The translations under genes were made by a program, and so were the position numbers. From Patescibacteria group bacterium (lineage in GTDB: Bacteria > Patescibacteria > Microgenomatia > Daviesbacterales > UBA10151), in assembly GCA_023487645.1 (NCBI GenBank), contig JAMDBX010000046.1:1-33648 (forward strand): a stretch of DNA of 33,648 nucleotides, given 5' to 3'. The notes beneath the pieces were generated by a model. The model searched no databases. It saw nothing but the letters and a program-made list of their open reading frames with translations, and was not told the DNA's origin. Of this stretch, positions 16,320 through 24,681 are shown in pieces (the stretch's first letter is position 1; each line of letters starts with the position of its first letter).

Positions 16320-16587
16320 ACAATTGAATATTTATCCCGATTAAATCGGGATAAAAAGCGTTTGCATTGGAGTCACGATCCAAAAGCTGAGAGCCAAATA
16401 CTCTACGGAAGTTTAACCGTAAAATGAAACAGACGATGTCGCCTAGCGGAGTCGCCACTAAGAGCTGTAGTTTAGCAATAGATTGCAGAAAACAGGATGG
16501 GACCGCGGGAGGTCCTTTTTTAATGCCTTCCGTTCCTTGTTCATTACCCTATTTTTGGGTAGTGGGCAGTGAACGGAAGGTTTTTTT
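16320..16587 (+). promoter_or_regulatory. T-box riboswitch, predicted tRNA-His responsive
   Basis: The T-box sequence AGGATGGGACCGCG (16494-16507) matches the consensus AGGGTGGNACCGCG apart from one base. The antiterminator folds as expected. Helix A1 pairs 16491-16497 with 16534-16541 (one bulged U). The 7-nt bulge UGGGACC is at 16498-16504. Helix A2 pairs 16505-16512 with 16526-16533. A 9-bp stem III-like hairpin lies at 16465-16488. The bulge UGGN pairs with the tRNA NCCA end; N = G requires discriminator C, which fits tRNA-His, as do the downstream genes. Upstream, a 7-nt hairpin loop GUCACGA (16372-16378) could carry the specifier CAC. Confidence 0.88.
16526..16587 (+). terminator. T-box regulated intrinsic terminator
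   Basis: Ten perfect base pairs, CCTTCCGTTC (16526-16535) with GAACGGAAGG (16571-16580), then seven T residues. An inner 8-bp hairpin (16542-16549 with 16557-16564) extends it. Its 5' strand is the same sequence that forms the 3' side of the antiterminator, so the two are mutually exclusive. Confidence 0.92.
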
Positions 16588-16615
16588 GTGCAAATTTTGA
16601 AAGGAGGTGAAAAAT

Positions 16616-16930
16616 ATGACAGAAAGAATAACACTTGAAGGTTTATACGGAATAGTTAAGAAACGGCAGGAAGAAATGCCGGAGGGATCTTATGTAGCTT
16701 CCCTTTTTAGAAAAGGCCCATCTCGTATTGCCCAAAAAGTGGGAGAAGAAGGAGTGGAAGTTGCCCTAGCAGTCAGCAGATTCAGCCTTACTGGTCAAGG
16801 AAGAGACGCAGTAATCGGAGAAACAGCTGATCTGTGGTTTCACTCTCTAGTAAGTCTAGTTGCCTCAAATATTACTCTAGAAGAAGTTTTGGAGGAATTA
16901 ACCAGGAGGCACGCAGAAAAAACCAAGTGA
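16616..16930 (+). CDS. hisE: Phosphoribosyl-ATP pyrophosphatase
   Basis: 104 residues. Removes pyrophosphate from phosphoribosyl-ATP, step 2 of histidine synthesis. The MazG-like all-alpha fold shows as KVGEEGVEVALA and the EXXD-type GETADLWFHSLV. It is a stand-alone HisE, not fused to HisI. The start is ATG 16616, set by a near-perfect Shine-Dalgarno (AAAGGAGGTG, 16600-16609); the upstream GTG at 16607 lies inside that site. It is the first gene behind the T-box. Confidence 0.9.
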   Translation: MTERITLEGLYGIVKKRQEEMPEGSYVASLFRKGPSRIAQKVGEEGVEVALAVSRFSLTGQGRDAVIGETADLWFHSLVSLVASNITLEEVLEELTRRHAEKTK

Positions 16931-16961
16931 GTGAATTTTAAAAGAAAGAAGGTGAGAAATT

Positions 16962-17888
16962 ATGAGTGAATTTGAAACAAAATTAAAAATAGCAATACAG
17001 AAAACCGATGGCAGAATGGGTCAAGACTCAACGGCCTTGCTTTCTGCGGCAAATTTTAGCTTTCAGATAGGAGGCAGGGTCGATATTTGCGAGGTAGAAG
17101 ATTTTCCTTTAAGCATTGAGCTGGTCCGCATTGGAGATATCCCAAATGATGTCGAAAGAGGTTATGCTGACTTTGGAATTGTCGGGCAAAACTCTTTAGC
17201 TGAAGCAGAGTCAGCAGTAATTCCATTAATGCCCTTAGGATTTGGTAAGTGCCGGCTACAACTGGGGGTTAAAAAAGACGTACCTTACGAAAAACCTTCA
17301 GACTTAAACGGTTTAACTGTTGCCACTTCTTACCCAAATTTGAGCCGTGATTTTTTTGCGAAAAGCAATACAAACGTAGATTTGTTAGTAAGATCTGGTT
17401 CAATAGAAAAATATGTTAAATCAGGAGAAGCTCAAGCTTGTGTTGATATTAGCTCAAGCGGTGATTCAATGAGGGCAAACGGAATTACAGCCTATGATGT
17501 GTTACTTGAATCAGAAGCCATGTTAGTGGCCAGCCCAAAGCTTCGGGAAAAAAGAGGCAGCGAACGCTTTGTCAAAGAATTCTTAATGGGTATCGAATCA
17601 GCTTTGAGAGTTAGAAACTTTACCTATATTGTTATGAACGCACCAGAATCTGCCAGACAAACAATAACAGATTTACTGCCCAGCGGAGAATCACCAACGA
17701 TGTCCCCATTAAACGAAAGCGGGTGGTGGGCTATAAGTTCCTTGATACCTCGTCGTAATTTTAGAATGATAATTTCTGAGTTACAAGAAGCCGGAGCAAA
17801 GGATATTTTGGAATTATCACCTAAACAAATAATTCCAAATAGAAACGATCGTGCTATCATAGATCTAATGGAGAAAATATATGGGTAA
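16962..17888 (+). CDS. hisG: ATP phosphoribosyltransferase, long form
   Basis: 308 residues. Catalyses the first, committed step of histidine synthesis, joining ATP and PRPP. The N-terminal RMGQDSTALL, the DFGIVGQNSL segment and the PRPP loop VDISSSGDSMRANG are typical. The length and the C-terminal ACT-like domain (about 230-308) mark the long, HisZ-independent form with histidine feedback. It has a clear Shine-Dalgarno (GAAGGTGAG) before ATG 16962. It overlaps hisS by 8 bp. No hisI, A, F, H, B, C or D is in the window. Confidence 0.92.
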   Translation: MSEFETKLKIAIQKTDGRMGQDSTALLSAANFSFQIGGRVDICEVEDFPLSIELVRIGDIPNDVERGYADFGIVGQNSLAEAESAVIPLMPLGFGKCRLQLGVKKDVPYEKPSDLNGLTVATSYPNLSRDFFAKSNTNVDLLVRSGSIEKYVKSGEAQACVDISSSGDSMRANGITAYDVLLESEAMLVASPKLREKRGSERFVKEFLMGIESALRVRNFTYIVMNAPESARQTITDLLPSGESPTMSPLNESGWWAISSLIPRRNFRMIISELQEAGAKDILELSPKQIIPNRNDRAIIDLMEKIYG

Positions 17889-19137
17889 CATAACGGCACA
17901 GACATTGAAAGGTTTTAGGGATTTTTTGCCCCGAGAATCGGGGAAGAGACAGTATGTGCAAAATTTGCTCAAACAGGTGTTTGAATCCTTTGGATTTGAA
18001 CCTTTGGAGACTCCAGCTTTGGAGTATGAGGAAATACTCCTGGGCAAATATGGGGATGAGGGTGATAAATTAATGTACCGTTTTACTGATCAGGGGGGCC
18101 GCAGAGTAGCTTTAAGGTATGACCAGACCGTGCCTTTAGCCCGTGTGGTGGCCCAGTACCAAAATCAGTTGCCTATTCCTTTCAAAAGATACCAAATCCA
18201 ACCCGTCTGGCGGGCGGAAAACCCCCAAAGAGGCCGGTTTAGGGAATTTCTGCAGTGTGATATCGATACTGTTGGTTTAAACTCTCCCCTGTCTGATGCA
18301 GAAGTAATTGCGTGCACTATTAAAAGCCTTGAAACTTTAGGCTTTAAAAACTTTAAAGCCATAATAAATGATAGAACTATCTTTTCAGATTTGGTCAATA
18401 ATGCAATTTTCAAAGATTACAATCTTTTCTCTATTATTCGCATAGTTGATAAATTGAATAAAATTGGGTATGAGGAAGTCATTGATGAATTAACAGAAAA
18501 AATTACTTCAGGCGATGAAAGTTCGGCTACATCAATTCTATGTACTTTAGAAGACAGTAAACCAACACAAAACTTGAAAGACATATTCAAAGCTCTGGAA
18601 GAAGAACTGGGCATATCAAAAGAAAAATATGAATTCTCTCCCACACTGGCCCGCGGCTTGGATTATTACACGGGCTTGATATTTGAAGTTGAGATTGAAG
18701 GATACACTGCCGGCTCGGTGGGCGGCGGAGGCAGGTATGATAATTTAATTGGCTTATTTTCCAAACAAACTGTTCCGGCTGTTGGTTTTGCCTTTGGCTT
18801 TGACCGGCTGATAGAAGTCATGGATCAATTAGGTCTTTTTCCGGCTGATTTAACCACCAGTCAAGTTTTAGTAACTATTTTTTCCAAAGATCTGGAACAG
18901 AAATCTGCAGAAGTTGCTTCTTGTTTACGTTCCAATAACATCAACACTGAACTATGGCTGGATCCTCAGTCAAAATTAGATAAGCAATTAAAATACGCCA
19001 ACCAAAAAGGTATTCCATTTGTTGTCATCATTGGTCCAAACGAAGTCCAAGAAAACAAAGTTACTTTGAAAGACTTAAAAAATAAATCTCAGCAAACCAT
19101 TTCACTTGACGAAGCTATCCAAAAACTGACATTATAA
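17881..19137 (+). CDS. hisS: Histidyl-tRNA synthetase
   Basis: 418 residues, class II synthetase. N-terminal LKGFRDFLP, motif 2 around PVWRAENPQRGRFREFLQCD, the histidine-specific LARGLDYYTGLIFE and GGGGRYDNLIG, motif 3 near AFGFDRL, and a C-terminal anticodon-binding domain from about residue 325. It charges tRNA-His, whose uncharged form is the predicted T-box ligand. The ATG lies within the end of hisG. Confidence 0.97.
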   Translation: MGNITAQTLKGFRDFLPRESGKRQYVQNLLKQVFESFGFEPLETPALEYEEILLGKYGDEGDKLMYRFTDQGGRRVALRYDQTVPLARVVAQYQNQLPIPFKRYQIQPVWRAENPQRGRFREFLQCDIDTVGLNSPLSDAEVIACTIKSLETLGFKNFKAIINDRTIFSDLVNNAIFKDYNLFSIIRIVDKLNKIGYEEVIDELTEKITSGDESSATSILCTLEDSKPTQNLKDIFKALEEELGISKEKYEFSPTLARGLDYYTGLIFEVEIEGYTAGSVGGGGRYDNLIGLFSKQTVPAVGFAFGFDRLIEVMDQLGLFPADLTTSQVLVTIFSKDLEQKSAEVASCLRSNNINTELWLDPQSKLDKQLKYANQKGIPFVVIIGPNEVQENKVTLKDLKNKSQQTISLDEAIQKLTL

Positions 19138-19141
19138 ATAG

Positions 19142-20080
19142 GTGTCATCGCCAATCATTAAAAGGCCCATTCCTTACATAGCCCTGATCCTGGCTCACAT
19201 TTTCTGGGGTGCCAACTATGTTGTCGCAAAAATTACTCTACAGGAGTTTCCGCCCATGAGTTTAGCCCTGCTTCGCTTTGCCATCGCCTCACTTCTGCTG
19301 GTCCCGTTTTTTTTGGCAGAAACCAAAAAGGTCAAAATTGAAAAACAAGATTTGCCCAAGCTGATTGCCGTCGGAGTTTTAATTATTGTTTTAAACATTA
19401 CCTTTTTCTTTGAAGGAATCAAAAGAACTACTGCTATTGATGCCTCATTTTTATCCTTACTTATTCCTATGTTATCTGTACTTTTAGGCTGGTGGTTTTT
19501 AAAAGAAAAGATTTATTTGGTTAATCTTTTTGGGATAGCTTTAGGGCTAGTAGGGACATTAGTAATCATCGGCCTGCCCCAGCTTATCACCGGTACCATC
19601 TCCCCGCAGATGCTGACCGGCAATATCCTAATAGTTTTGGCCTCAGTTTCCTGGGTATTAGGTGCCACCATTTCCAAAAATCTTGTCGGCAAATATTCCT
19701 CTTTGATCATCACCGCTATAGCTTTTTTAGTGGGGACGGTGGCCTTTTTTATTCCGGCCGCTTTGGAATATATCCAAAATCCCGGCTGGATAAACCAGGT
19801 TACCATATTAGGCATCACAGGCCTGGTGTTTATGGCCCTACTGGCCTCAATTTCAGCCTATTTTCTTTTTGAATGGGGTTTATCCAAAACCTCCATTATG
19901 GTTGCCGACCTTTTTCAATATATTGAGCCTTTTATAGCTACAGCCTTAGCTATCCTGCTTTTGGCGGAAAAAGTCTCCCACCAATTTTTAATCGGCGGAG
20001 CTTTAATTGCGGTTGGCGCCTATCTGGGAACTCTGGCTAAAGAGGCTCATCACCGACACCACAAAGCGCATAGAGTTTAG
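19142..20080 (+). CDS. DMT-superfamily (EamA) permease
   Basis: 312 residues, about 10 membrane helices in two EamA repeats (LAHIFWGANYVVAK near the start; the second half from about residue 155 with SWVLGATISKNL). It ends in a His-rich tail (HHRHHKAHRV). Probably exports or imports a metabolite; an amino acid is possible. It starts with GTG five bases after hisS, so it may share the his transcript, which would put it under T-box control, but no Shine-Dalgarno supports the start. Confidence 0.85.
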   Translation: MSSPIIKRPIPYIALILAHIFWGANYVVAKITLQEFPPMSLALLRFAIASLLLVPFFLAETKKVKIEKQDLPKLIAVGVLIIVLNITFFFEGIKRTTAIDASFLSLLIPMLSVLLGWWFLKEKIYLVNLFGIALGLVGTLVIIGLPQLITGTISPQMLTGNILIVLASVSWVLGATISKNLVGKYSSLIITAIAFLVGTVAFFIPAALEYIQNPGWINQVTILGITGLVFMALLASISAYFLFEWGLSKTSIMVADLFQYIEPFIATALAILLLAEKVSHQFLIGGALIAVGAYLGTLAKEAHHRHHKAHRV

Positions 20081-20086
20081 AAAATT

Positions 20087-20240
20087 TCTAATTTTTAATT
20101 ACTAATTTCTAATTAATGACTAAATGTCCTAATGTCTAAATAAGCAAAGCTTGAGAGCTAATCGCTCTATAGTAATTTACTCATTAGTTATTCTTTAGAA
20201 ATTAGATTAATTAGTAATTAGATTAATTTTTAAAATGAGG
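20087..20240. repeat. AT-rich imperfect inverted repeat
   Basis: CTAATTTTTAATTACTAATTT-type sequence at about 20093-20125 is mirrored by TTAGATTAATTAGTAATTAG-type sequence at about 20200-20240, around a less AT-rich centre with GAGAGCTAATCGCTC. It could form a long hairpin between the DMT gene and bL31. Confidence 0.5.
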
Positions 20241-20242
20241 CT

Positions 20243-20271
20243 TTGCGATTTGAACCTATCTTTGATATAAT
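20243..20271 (+). promoter_or_regulatory. Promoter of bL31 gene
   Basis: TTGCGA, 17-bp spacer, perfect TATAAT (20266-20271) preceded by TGA. The box ends 9 bp before the ATG and there is no Shine-Dalgarno, so a leaderless mRNA is likely. Confidence 0.75.
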
Positions 20272-20280
20272 CCCACTATC

Positions 20281-20607
20281 ATGAAAGCAAACACACACCC
20301 TCAGTGGTATCCGGAAGCAAAAGTAACCTGCGCTTGTGGCGCAACTTTTACGACAGGGTCAACCCTGCCGGCCATCCGCGTGGAAATTTGCAGCCAGTGT
20401 CACCCGCTTTTTACGGGCCAGCAAAAATTTGTTGATACTTTGGGTCAAGTAGACAGATTTATTAAGAAAACTGAAACCTCCAAAGCTAAACAGGAAGAGA
20501 GAAAGAGAATTTTGGAAGCTAGAAAATCTAAGGTTGCAGAGAAAAAGAAAGAACGGCCATCCCTCAAAGACCTGCTCATGCAGGCTCGCAAACAAATCCC
20601 AAGTTAG
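20281..20607 (+). CDS. rpmE: Ribosomal protein bL31 with basic C-terminal extension
   Basis: 108 residues; bL31 is usually about 70. The first 60 residues carry the zinc-type motif CACG...CSQCHPLFTGQQKFVDT, which is diagnostic. Residues 65-108 form a charged Lys/Glu/Arg helix absent from standard bL31. It is a component of the large subunit. Its own promoter lies directly upstream, and the gene is followed by the prfA-prmC pair, a neighbourhood common in bacteria. Confidence 0.93.
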   Translation: MKANTHPQWYPEAKVTCACGATFTTGSTLPAIRVEICSQCHPLFTGQQKFVDTLGQVDRFIKKTETSKAKQEERKRILEARKSKVAEKKKERPSLKDLLMQARKQIPS

Positions 20608-20614
20608 CTACTTT

Positions 20615-20691
20615 GTCATTCCGAACGTAGTGAGGAATCTTCCACGCCCATGGAAGATTGCCACGGGTCGAAGTCTCGACCTCGCAATGAC
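20615..20691. repeat. GTCATT...AATGAC palindromic element between rpmE and prfA
   Basis: 77 bp with terminal GTCATT/AATGAC inverted ends and three internal hairpins: ATTCC..GGAAT, CTTCC..GGAAG and GGTCGA-AGTC-TCGACC. Same family as the elements at 10113, 31638 and 8768. Confidence 0.8.
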
Positions 20692-20739
20692 ATAAAAGGT
20701 ATAATAATCCTAAGAGCGATTAGCTCGCAAGATTTTCTT

Positions 20740-21663
20740 ATGAACAACGATTACTTAAAGCAACAAATAGATGAATTGAGCCAGCGGATTAAGGATATTC
20801 GGCCGTTACTTGAGGATCCGGAAATGGCGGAACTGGCAGCAGAAGAGATTAAAGAACTGGAGAGCCAAAAGCAAGTTTTAGAGTCCTCTGCTTCGGATAC
20901 CCAACCGCAAGAAGATGAAACCGACCCGGAATCCGGGGTCAATCCCAATGTGGCAATTTTGGAAATCCGGTCAGCTGCCGGTGGAGATGAAGCCGGGCTT
21001 TTTGCCGGAGATTTGCTTCGGATGTACACCAGATTTGCTCAAAACCAAGGCTGGAAAACAGAAGAGCTAGACAGGTCAGAAGGCAAGCTGGGACAGATCA
21101 AAGAAATTGTACTCAAAATTGCCGGAAAAGATGCATACAATAAGCTAAAATTTGAATCCGGTGTTCATCGGGTACAAAGAGTACCCGCTACTGAATCCGG
21201 AGGCCGAATTCACACTTCTACCGCCACGGTGGCCGTTTTGCCACAAGTTACTCCAGCTCAAGTTACCATCAATCCGGCTGAGATTGAATTTGAAGCTTTC
21301 CGCTCAGGCGGAGCCGGCGGGCAAAATGTTAATAAAGTCTCAACAGCCGTCAGGCTAAAACATATTCCCACCGGGATTGTCGTTACCTGTCAAACTGAAA
21401 GATCGCAACTGCAAAACCGGGAAAACGCCTTAAGCTTGTTACGTTCCAAAATCTGGGAAATAGAACAGCAAAAAAAGGTTGGCAATATTGAGGAACAAAG
21501 AGCCCTTCAGGTGGGAACCGGTGAAAGGGCAGAAAAAATCAGGACTTACAATTTTCCCCAAAACCGGGTAACTGACCACCGGATCGGCAAATCCTGGCAT
21601 AATTTGGATAAAATCTTAGAAGGAGACTTAAATGACATCATTGAAGCCCTCTCAATACATTAA
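20740..21663 (+). CDS. prfA: Peptide chain release factor 1, shortened N-terminus
   Basis: 307 residues against about 360 usually; roughly 35 residues of domain 1 are missing. The stop-codon reader PAT lies in [17 protein letters not shown] (PxT means RF1, so UAA and UAG). The peptidyl-transferase GGQ lies in [12 protein letters not shown]. It releases the finished chain at UAA/UAG codons. I choose ATG 20740; the reading frame continues upstream only into a palindromic repeat. It overlaps prmC by 32 bp, matching the substrate-enzyme pairing. Confidence 0.94.
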   Translation: MNNDYLKQQIDELSQRIKDIRPLLEDPEMAELAAEEIKELESQKQVLESSASDTQPQEDETDPESGVNPNVAILEIRSAAGGDEAGLFAGDLLRMYTRFAQNQGWKTEELDRSEGKLGQIKEIVLKIAGKDAYNKLKFESGVHRVQRVPATESGGRIHTSTATVAVLPQVTPAQVTINPAEIEFEAFRSGGAGGQNVNKVSTAVRLKHIPTGIVVTCQTERSQLQNRENALSLLRSKIWEIEQQKKVGNIEEQRALQVGTGERAEKIRTYNFPQNRVTDHRIGKSWHNLDKILEGDLNDIIEALSIH

Positions 21664-22312
21664 AGGCTGGGTTGAATTCTACAAGCTCAAGTTCAAAGTT
21701 ACTCCTGATGTTCTCATTCCACGCCCGGAGACAGAACTCTTAGTAGACGAAGTACTGAAGAGTATTAAGGGCATTAAGGAAAAAGCTATATTAGTCATAG
21801 ATGTTGGAACTGGAGCAGGAAATATAGCCATAAGCATTGCTAAAAATACTTCTCAAGTAAAAATAATTGCAACTGACATATCTCCTTCTGCATTAAAGGC
21901 AGCTAAAGACAATTCCAGGCTACACGGAGTAACAAAAAGAATAAAATTCGGTCAAAGTAATTTACTTGAAAATCTCTTAATACTAAATACTAAATACGAA
22001 ATACTAATTATTGTTGCCAACCTGCCTTATATTCCTACTCCAAGGATTCCTTACCTTGATTCTTCGGTCAAAGATTTTGAACCACACGTAGCTTTGGATG
22101 GCGGTGAAGACGGCTTTGAACTTTATCGAAAATTATTTCAGCAAATTAAAAACAAAGGTTTAAAACCTAACTTAATTATAGGAGAAATTGATTATACTCA
22201 CGGCGAGCTGGCAGCAATTGAAGCGCAAAAATATTTTCCTAAAGCTGAAATTGAAGTTAAGAAAGACCTGGCCCACTTACAAAGAATATTAGCCATCAAA
22301 ACAGATTACTGA
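21632..22312 (+). CDS. prmC: Release factor glutamine methyltransferase, shortened
   Basis: 226 residues against about 280. The N-terminal helical substrate domain is mostly missing. [10 protein letters not shown] (28-37), the SAM motif [10 protein letters not shown] (58-67) and the catalytic tetrapeptide NLPY (130-133; NPPY in most homologues) remain. It methylates the GGQ glutamine of RF1. Residues about 112-128 ([17 protein letters not shown]) are encoded by a low-complexity AT stretch of ATACTAAATAC-like repeats. It is convergent with htrA, overlapping by 7 bp. Confidence 0.9.
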   Translation: MTSLKPSQYIKGWVEFYKLKFKVTPDVLIPRPETELLVDEVLKSIKGIKEKAILVIDVGTGAGNIAISIAKNTSQVKIIATDISPSALKAAKDNSRLHGVTKRIKFGQSNLLENLLILNTKYEILIIVANLPYIPTPRIPYLDSSVKDFEPHVALDGGEDGFELYRKLFQQIKNKGLKPNLIIGEIDYTHGELAAIEAQKYFPKAEIEVKKDLAHLQRILAIKTDY

Positions 22313-23430
22313 TTAGGCATATCTTGTAAGGTAGCTGTTGCCAATCTTTCCTTACTGTCATTCCAGACAGTCAAACCCAAACTATCACCTATTTTCTTAT
22401 TAGCAATAATTTGGGAGATCTTTGATTCAGAGTCTACTGACTGACCATCCACTTTAGTAATGATATCCCCTTGCCTGATACCAGCCTTATCAGCGGAAGA
22501 ATTTGGTACCACATCCTGGATATAGGCCCCCTGGGGGACTTCATTCATAATTGCCACATCTTTAGAAATAAACCGGTAACTGATACCTAAGAAGGGCCGG
22601 GAAACAGACCCATTTTGAACAAATTCATCAGCAATCTTTTTGACTGCATTACTGGGCACGGCAAACCCGATATTTTGCGCCCCCTCAGTGGTTGCCACAT
22701 TTACTCCAATCACCTGACCAGCTGAATTAAGAAGTGGCCCTCCGGAATTACCCGGATTAATCGCGGCATCTGTTTGAATCAGATCATCCAAAGATTCTGC
22801 CGAACCGGAAAAAGGATCCCCTGCCGTCACCTTCCTGCCCAAACCGGACACTACGCCGGTGGTAACCGTATTGGTAAATTTCCCCAAGGCATTACCGATA
22901 GCAATTACTGTCTGACCGACTTTTAATTTAGAAGAATCTCCGAATTCCAAAGCCTGCATCTTATCGCCATCCACCTGGACTACTGCTAAATCCAGGATCG
23001 GGTCACGGTAAATTTTCTTAATTTCAAACTTTTTGCCGTCTTTTGTAACCACGGTGTAGTGAAGATCAGCATCTGAGACCACGTGTTTATTGGTGACAAT
23101 AATACCTTTGTCGGAAACCACAAAACCGGTGCCGATGGTGCTATTTTGGCTTTTGGGAACGGAAAAAGGATCAAAAGGGTTAAAAACTTTTTGTGTAGCA
23201 CCGATTGCCACCACTGAAGGCGAGGTCTTATCCACCACCGAAATAACCGCATTTTCTTCCTGGACAATAGTCCTGGTTTCTGAATTACTTTGAACCGGTA
23301 GTTTAATATTTAATCCGGGAATAAAACCTCTGATTTGAGCCTGATAAAAAACCACTGCCGTTACTACCCCCAGTATCACGGCTATCGTTATTCCAAATAA
23401 ATTGAGTTTTGGCAGTTTTGGATATTCCAT
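22306..23430 (-). CDS. HtrA/DegP-type serine protease with PDZ domain
   Basis: 374 residues. An N-terminal membrane anchor (about 10-30), a trypsin-like protease with triad His116 (TNKHV), Asp147 (ILDLAV) and Ser229 (GNSGG), and one PDZ domain (about 275-370). It acts outside the membrane on misfolded proteins. One PDZ domain and an anchor make it resemble DegS or Gram-positive HtrA. It follows the CtpA gene by 6 bp, so the two proteases are cotranscribed. Confidence 0.95.
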   Translation of the reverse strand: MEYPKLPKLNLFGITIAVILGVVTAVVFYQAQIRGFIPGLNIKLPVQSNSETRTIVQEENAVISVVDKTSPSVVAIGATQKVFNPFDPFSVPKSQNSTIGTGFVVSDKGIIVTNKHVVSDADLHYTVVTKDGKKFEIKKIYRDPILDLAVVQVDGDKMQALEFGDSSKLKVGQTVIAIGNALGKFTNTVTTGVVSGLGRKVTAGDPFSGSAESLDDLIQTDAAINPGNSGGPLLNSAGQVIGVNVATTEGAQNIGFAVPSNAVKKIADEFVQNGSVSRPFLGISYRFISKDVAIMNEVPQGAYIQDVVPNSSADKAGIRQGDIITKVDGQSVDSESKISQIIANKKIGDSLGLTVWNDSKERLATATLQDMPNQ

Positions 23431-23436
23431 CTTAAA

Positions 23437-24660
23437 TCATTGATCGAGTAATTCTATTGCTTTGTCCAGTTGCGGATCTTTTGTCATATCTTCTTTATCC
23501 ATATCAATTTTAACATCAGGATCAAGGCCTTGAGTACTATTGACCCACCTGGCGTTTGGCGTCAACCATTTGGCCACAGTGATATGAATACCTGTTCCGC
23601 CCTCCATATCCTGCGCTTCCTGAATCGTTCCTTTACCAAATGACTTCTCCCCCACCAGCTTACCTCTTTTCCTGTCCTGGATGGCACCTGCCACAATCTC
23701 CGAAGCCGACGCCGATCCTTTGTTAATCAAAACATCCATAGGGATTTGGGTTAACTTTCCGACTCTGGTCACTTTAAAGGCCGTCTGCTGACCTTGGCTG
23801 TTTTCCTGTAAAACTACATCCCCACCGTCCAAAAATTCCGAACCTATAAACACTGCCCCATCCAGAAATCCCCCTGGATTATTTCTTAAGTCTAAAACAA
23901 CAGCCTGAGAATTCGCTGAGAGCAAATTGGTTACCGCCTCATTCCATTCATCTTTAGTTCTTTCTCCAAAACGCGACAGCTTAATAACCGCTACTTTTTT
24001 ACCTGCAGGAGTTTCTTTGTAAGAGACTTCTACACTCTTAACAATAATGTCATCCCTGGTCATGGCAACGGCTCTGGTATCCGAATCTCCTTCCCTAAAA
24101 ATAGTCAAGTTGATCTTTGTGCCTTTTGGACCCCTGATCAGGTTAACCGCCTCCGGCAAAGTCATATTGGTTGTATCCTTATCATCAATCTTAACAATCA
24201 GATCCTGCGGCTTAATGCCTGCTTTTTGAGCGGGTGTACCTTCCAAAGGAGCAATCACCACTAACCTTTTATCTTTATTAAAGCCCAACTGGATGCCGAC
24301 TCCTTCAAAGCTACCATTCAATTCCTCCTTGGAGAATTTCTGTTGCTCAGGCGGTAGAAAGACAGTGTAAGGATCCCCCAGCGCAGAAACCATACCGGAG
24401 ATAGCCCCGTAAAATAACTTATTCGGATCTATAGCGCTTTTATCTAAATAGGAACGAGATACAAGATCCCAAGTATCCCAGAACAACTTGAAGTCAACAT
24501 TAACATTTTTGGGTGGCTCTTTATTGATGACGGAAATTGAGGGACGGTAGTTTACTAGTTTTACCTGTACGTCCTGATGGCCTAACTGCCAACCTAACAG
24601 AAACGAAAGGATAATGACTAATACTGTCCTGGCATTAATATTTCGAAAGAAGTCTTTCAT
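23437..24660 (-). CDS. C-terminal processing protease, S41 family
   Basis: 407 residues. Signal anchor (about 11-27), an N-terminal helical region, a PDZ domain (about 115-195) and the S41 catalytic core with the Ser318/Lys343 dyad (GSASASEI and EKSFGKG, separated by the 25 residues seen in Prc). It cleaves C-termini of exported proteins. It lies in one strand with htrA and the two upstream unknown genes. Confidence 0.94.
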   Translation of the reverse strand: MKDFFRNINARTVLVIILSFLLGWQLGHQDVQVKLVNYRPSISVINKEPPKNVNVDFKLFWDTWDLVSRSYLDKSAIDPNKLFYGAISGMVSALGDPYTVFLPPEQQKFSKEELNGSFEGVGIQLGFNKDKRLVVIAPLEGTPAQKAGIKPQDLIVKIDDKDTTNMTLPEAVNLIRGPKGTKINLTIFREGDSDTRAVAMTRDDIIVKSVEVSYKETPAGKKVAVIKLSRFGERTKDEWNEAVTNLLSANSQAVVLDLRNNPGGFLDGAVFIGSEFLDGGDVVLQENSQGQQTAFKVTRVGKLTQIPMDVLINKGSASASEIVAGAIQDRKRGKLVGEKSFGKGTIQEAQDMEGGTGIHITVAKWLTPNARWVNSTQGLDPDVKIDMDKEDMTKDPQLDKAIELLDQ

Positions 24661-24681
24661 GAATTCAAACTGTTGGATAGC

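Noticed and set aside
16500..16521. GGACC-GCGGGA-GGTCC-T6 hairpin as the regulated terminator
   Set aside because: A 5-bp stem only, within the antiterminator loop region; the downstream 10-bp hairpin with T7 competes properly with A1/A2 and is the better terminator. It may still act as a side structure.
16424..16600. 58-codon ORF in the his leader, possible attenuator leader peptide
   Set aside because: It contains no histidine, has no Shine-Dalgarno and runs through the T-box and terminator; the RNA structure explains the region better.
20650..20739. N-terminal extension of RF1 from an upstream start
   Set aside because: The extra codons are read from a palindromic repeat and a second hairpin; RF1 homology starts at ATG 20740.
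20740..21663. Recoded UGA, as in some CPR lineages
   Set aside because: Several intact genes here end in TGA at the expected family length and no in-frame TGA interrupts any conserved gene, so the standard code is used.
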